The translations under genes and the position numbers were made by a program. Source: Hoylesella timonensis S9-PR14 (GTDB lineage Bacteria; Bacteroidota; Bacteroidia; Bacteroidales; Bacteroidaceae). Taken from it: a DNA stretch of 46,064 nt. The stretch lies in the NCBI RefSeq assembly GCF_000762405.1, contig NZ_JRPQ01000132.1:276-46339 (forward strand), written 5' to 3'. The notes beneath the pieces were generated by a model. The model did not search any database and was not told where the DNA came from. It saw only the letters and a list, made by a program, of their open reading frames with translations. Shown here piece after piece: positions 44,320 through 46,064 of the stretch (its first letter is position 1; each line of letters begins with the position of its first letter).

Positions 44320-45705
44320 ATGAAAACAATTTGTCTTTATTTCGAGATACACCAAAACATACAACTGAAACGTTATCGCTTTTTTGATATTGGTACCGAT
44401 CATTACTATTATGACGACTACGAGAATGAGCGTATGATGACCGAGATTGCAGAAAAGTCTTATATGCCAGCTTTGAACACCTTGTTAGACATGATTCATT
44501 CAAGCGATAAGTACTTCAAGGTAGCATTCTCTGTGTCGGGTGTGGCAATGGAACAAATGGAAATCCACGCCACACAGGTATTAGAAAAGTTGCAAGAGCT
44601 GAATGAAACAGGCTGTGTGGAATTCTTGGCAGAACCCTATTCGCATGGATTAGCATCCTTAGCCAATGAAGAAAGTTTTGCAGAAGAAGTGAAACGGCAA
44701 TGTCAGAAGATGCACGAATACTTTGGACAATATCCTAAAGTCCTGCGCAACTCGTCGCTCATTTATAGTGACGATATTGGATTACAGGTAGCAAATATGA
44801 GCTTTGAGGGCATGTTGACAGAGGGAGCGAAGCACGTATTGGGCTGGAAGTCTCCTCATTACCTTTATCATTGTGCCTTGGCACCCCAACTCAAGTTGCT
44901 GTTAAGAGATGTTGGAATGAGTGATGATATTTCTCTACGCTTCAACAACAGAGACTGGCCGGGCTATCCGTTGTTTGCCGATCATTATATAGATCGCATT
45001 GCGGATCTACCAGAACGTGAGCAAGTAGTCAATATCTTTATGAACTTGTCGGCTATTGGAATTGCACAACCTCTGAACTCCAATATCTTAGAGTTCTTCA
45101 AAGCGTTGCCAGCCTGCGCCAAGAAAAAGAAAATCACTTTTTCTACACCGAGTGAGATATGCGCCAATATCAATACTGTTGATGCGTTAGACGTGCCTGA
45201 TACGTTGAGTTGGTATGATGAAGAACGCGATGTGAGTACTTGGTTGGGAAATCCCATGCAGCGTGAAGCTTTTAATAAGCTCTATAGTGTTGCAGATAGG
45301 GTTCGCATTGCCAACGATCCACGTATTAACCAAGACTGGGATTACCTACAGGCGAGCAATAACTTCAGGTTTATGACCACAAAATCATCTGCTGTAGGTT
45401 TCAATCGTGGCATTTATAGCAGTGCTTTTGATGCCTTTACCAATTATATGAATATCTTAGGAGATTTTATCAATCGCGTAAATACTTTGTATCCTGAAGA
45501 TATCGATAATGAAGAGTTGAACTCTCTACTCACTACGATAAGAAATCAAGGCGAGGAGATTGTGATGAAAGAGAAAGAAATATTGCGGTTGCAAAACAAG
45601 ATAGAGAAGATTGAAAAAGAGAGTGGTAAGTTGCGTGCCAAGTTGGAAGATAAAGAGAAAACAACCAACGACAAGCCTGCCACTACTAAAGTAGAAGAGA
45701 AGTAA
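44320..45705 (+). CDS. Glycoside hydrolase family 57 protein (alpha-amylase-like), possibly altered active site
   Basis: 461 residues, cytosolic. The GH57 fold is indicated by CLYFEIHQNIQLKRYRFFD, CVEFLAEPYSHGLASLANEE and FEGMLTEGAKHVLGW; the Glu in LTEG is the probable nucleophile. In the region where related GH57 enzymes have the acid/base Asp (a DxETFGEH-like motif after FMD), the sequence reads NIFMNLSAIGIAQPL, with Asn and no acidic residue. Catalysis may be lost or use another residue. The C-terminus, about 400-445, is a Lys/Glu-rich coiled coil. Last gene of the glycogen cluster, 54 bases after the glycosyltransferase. Confidence 0.88.
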   Translation: MKTICLYFEIHQNIQLKRYRFFDIGTDHYYYDDYENERMMTEIAEKSYMPALNTLLDMIHSSDKYFKVAFSVSGVAMEQMEIHATQVLEKLQELNETGCVEFLAEPYSHGLASLANEESFAEEVKRQCQKMHEYFGQYPKVLRNSSLIYSDDIGLQVANMSFEGMLTEGAKHVLGWKSPHYLYHCALAPQLKLLLRDVGMSDDISLRFNNRDWPGYPLFADHYIDRIADLPEREQVVNIFMNLSAIGIAQPLNSNILEFFKALPACAKKKKITFSTPSEICANINTVDALDVPDTLSWYDEERDVSTWLGNPMQREAFNKLYSVADRVRIANDPRINQDWDYLQASNNFRFMTTKSSAVGFNRGIYSSAFDAFTNYMNILGDFINRVNTLYPEDIDNEELNSLLTTIRNQGEEIVMKEKEILRLQNKIEKIEKESGKLRAKLEDKEKTTNDKPATTKVEEK

Positions 45706-45751
45706 TTCGATTTGCAACCGGGCATCTATAGAATGCCTACTTCAAGAAAAT

Positions 45752-45785
45752 AGCCAGTTGAGAAGAAAATACTTTTCAACTGGCT
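45752..45785 (+). terminator. Terminator hairpin of the glycogen cluster, interrupted after its stem
   Basis: AGCCAGTTGAGAAG and CTTTTCAACTGGCT form a 14-bp stem (one G-T pair) with loop AAAATA. It is followed by only ACTTTG before the intron begins, so the normal T-run is cut short. Confidence 0.8.
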
Positions 45786-45791
45786 ACTTTG

Positions 45792-46064
45792 GTACGCTCG
45801 GCATGAGCATTATCTAACGGGTGGAAGTCCCGAGTAAGCCCTAATAGCGGGAATTACATAGCCAAAGGCAAGGGTGTTCATCGTGAGGTGAAATCTGAAG
45901 GAAGCCGGCGGCAAACATCTGGCCTAACGAACAGAAACTTCATATAAGGCATATGACCATGGATAAGATTGCCAGACAAATCAAAGTCCCATAGCTATTC
46001 GGAATGGTCGGTGTAAATGAAGTAGGTATAAGATGGAAAGATAATGTTCTTATCCGAGGAGGTC
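45792..46064 (+). mobile_element. Group II intron, IIC-like, 5' part (domain I), continues past the window
   Basis: The sequence from GTACGCTCGGCATGAGC onward follows the known domain I of group IIC introns such as that of Oceanobacillus iheyensis. Shared stretches are GGGTGGAAGTCCCG, GCAAGGGTGTTC, AATCTGAAGGAAGC, GGCAAAC, AACTTCATAT, AAATCAAAGTCC and GAGGAGGTC at the edge. The first bases are GTACG rather than the usual GTGYG. Insertion right after a terminator hairpin is the known habit of IIC introns. The reverse transcriptase gene, domains V and VI and the 3' exon would lie beyond 46064. Confidence 0.85.

Overview
The window looks like a chromosomal segment of a Prevotella-like Bacteroidales bacterium. 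The evidence is the gene content (class I fumarase, DUF4954, DUF5715, a YccF/MscL pair, an OmpH-like lipoprotein, a Bacteroidales glycogen cluster), the recurrent Bacteroidetes -7 promoter box TAnnTTTG, and the near absence of Shine-Dalgarno sequences. I do not assign a species. I saw no tRNA, rRNA, CRISPR array or prophage.

Layout. 1-564: tail of one intergenic repeat and a full copy of a second one, downstream of a fumarase. 565-7188 (minus): DUF4954 hexapeptide-repeat protein, M16 peptidase, class I fumarase. 7200-8320: a Y1 (IS200/REP-associated) transposase flanked by REP-like GC-rich palindromes. 8397-9644 (minus): HflX. 9765-10160: a ~390 bp non-coding repeat. 10304-14775 (plus): an amino-sugar cluster of GH20 hexosaminidase, NagB, and a fusion of a degenerate NagB domain with a PIG-L deacetylase. 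14970-21285: DUF805, a small HExxH membrane protein, an EamA transporter, a UvrD-type helicase carrying an inserted DEDDh exonuclease, and PepD. 21379-22297: a small membrane protein and an OmpH-like lipoprotein, then repeats. 23301-30819 (minus): a long housekeeping gene run read in the order phoH, purC, menG/ubiE, aroE, purM, prfA, pyrF, membrane protein. 31191-36649: DUF5715 protein, secreted hypothetical, DnaB, TPR protein, another repeat copy, SIMPL protein. 36823-37629 (minus): mscL, yccF. 37928-40869: gapA, miaA, lipid kinase. 41036-45705: glycogen metabolism cluster of debranching enzyme, glycosyltransferase and GH57 protein. 45792 to the end: 5' part of a group IIC-like intron placed just after a terminator hairpin.

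Metabolism. The nag genes can convert N-acetylated sugars to fructose-6-phosphate. The glycogen cluster and gapA handle stored and central carbon, and fumarase fits the succinate-forming branch of Bacteroidales fermentation. The minus-strand run mixes purine, pyrimidine, shikimate and menaquinone synthesis with translation termination.

The least explained material is non-coding. There are two dispersed intergenic repeat families: one of about 390 bp with covarying hairpins (four copies, one cut by the window edge), and one of about 220 bp with imperfect terminal inverted repeats and two internal palindromes (two copies). AACTC-rich low-complexity tracts fill whole intercistronic gaps, and REP-like palindromes surround the Y1 transposase.
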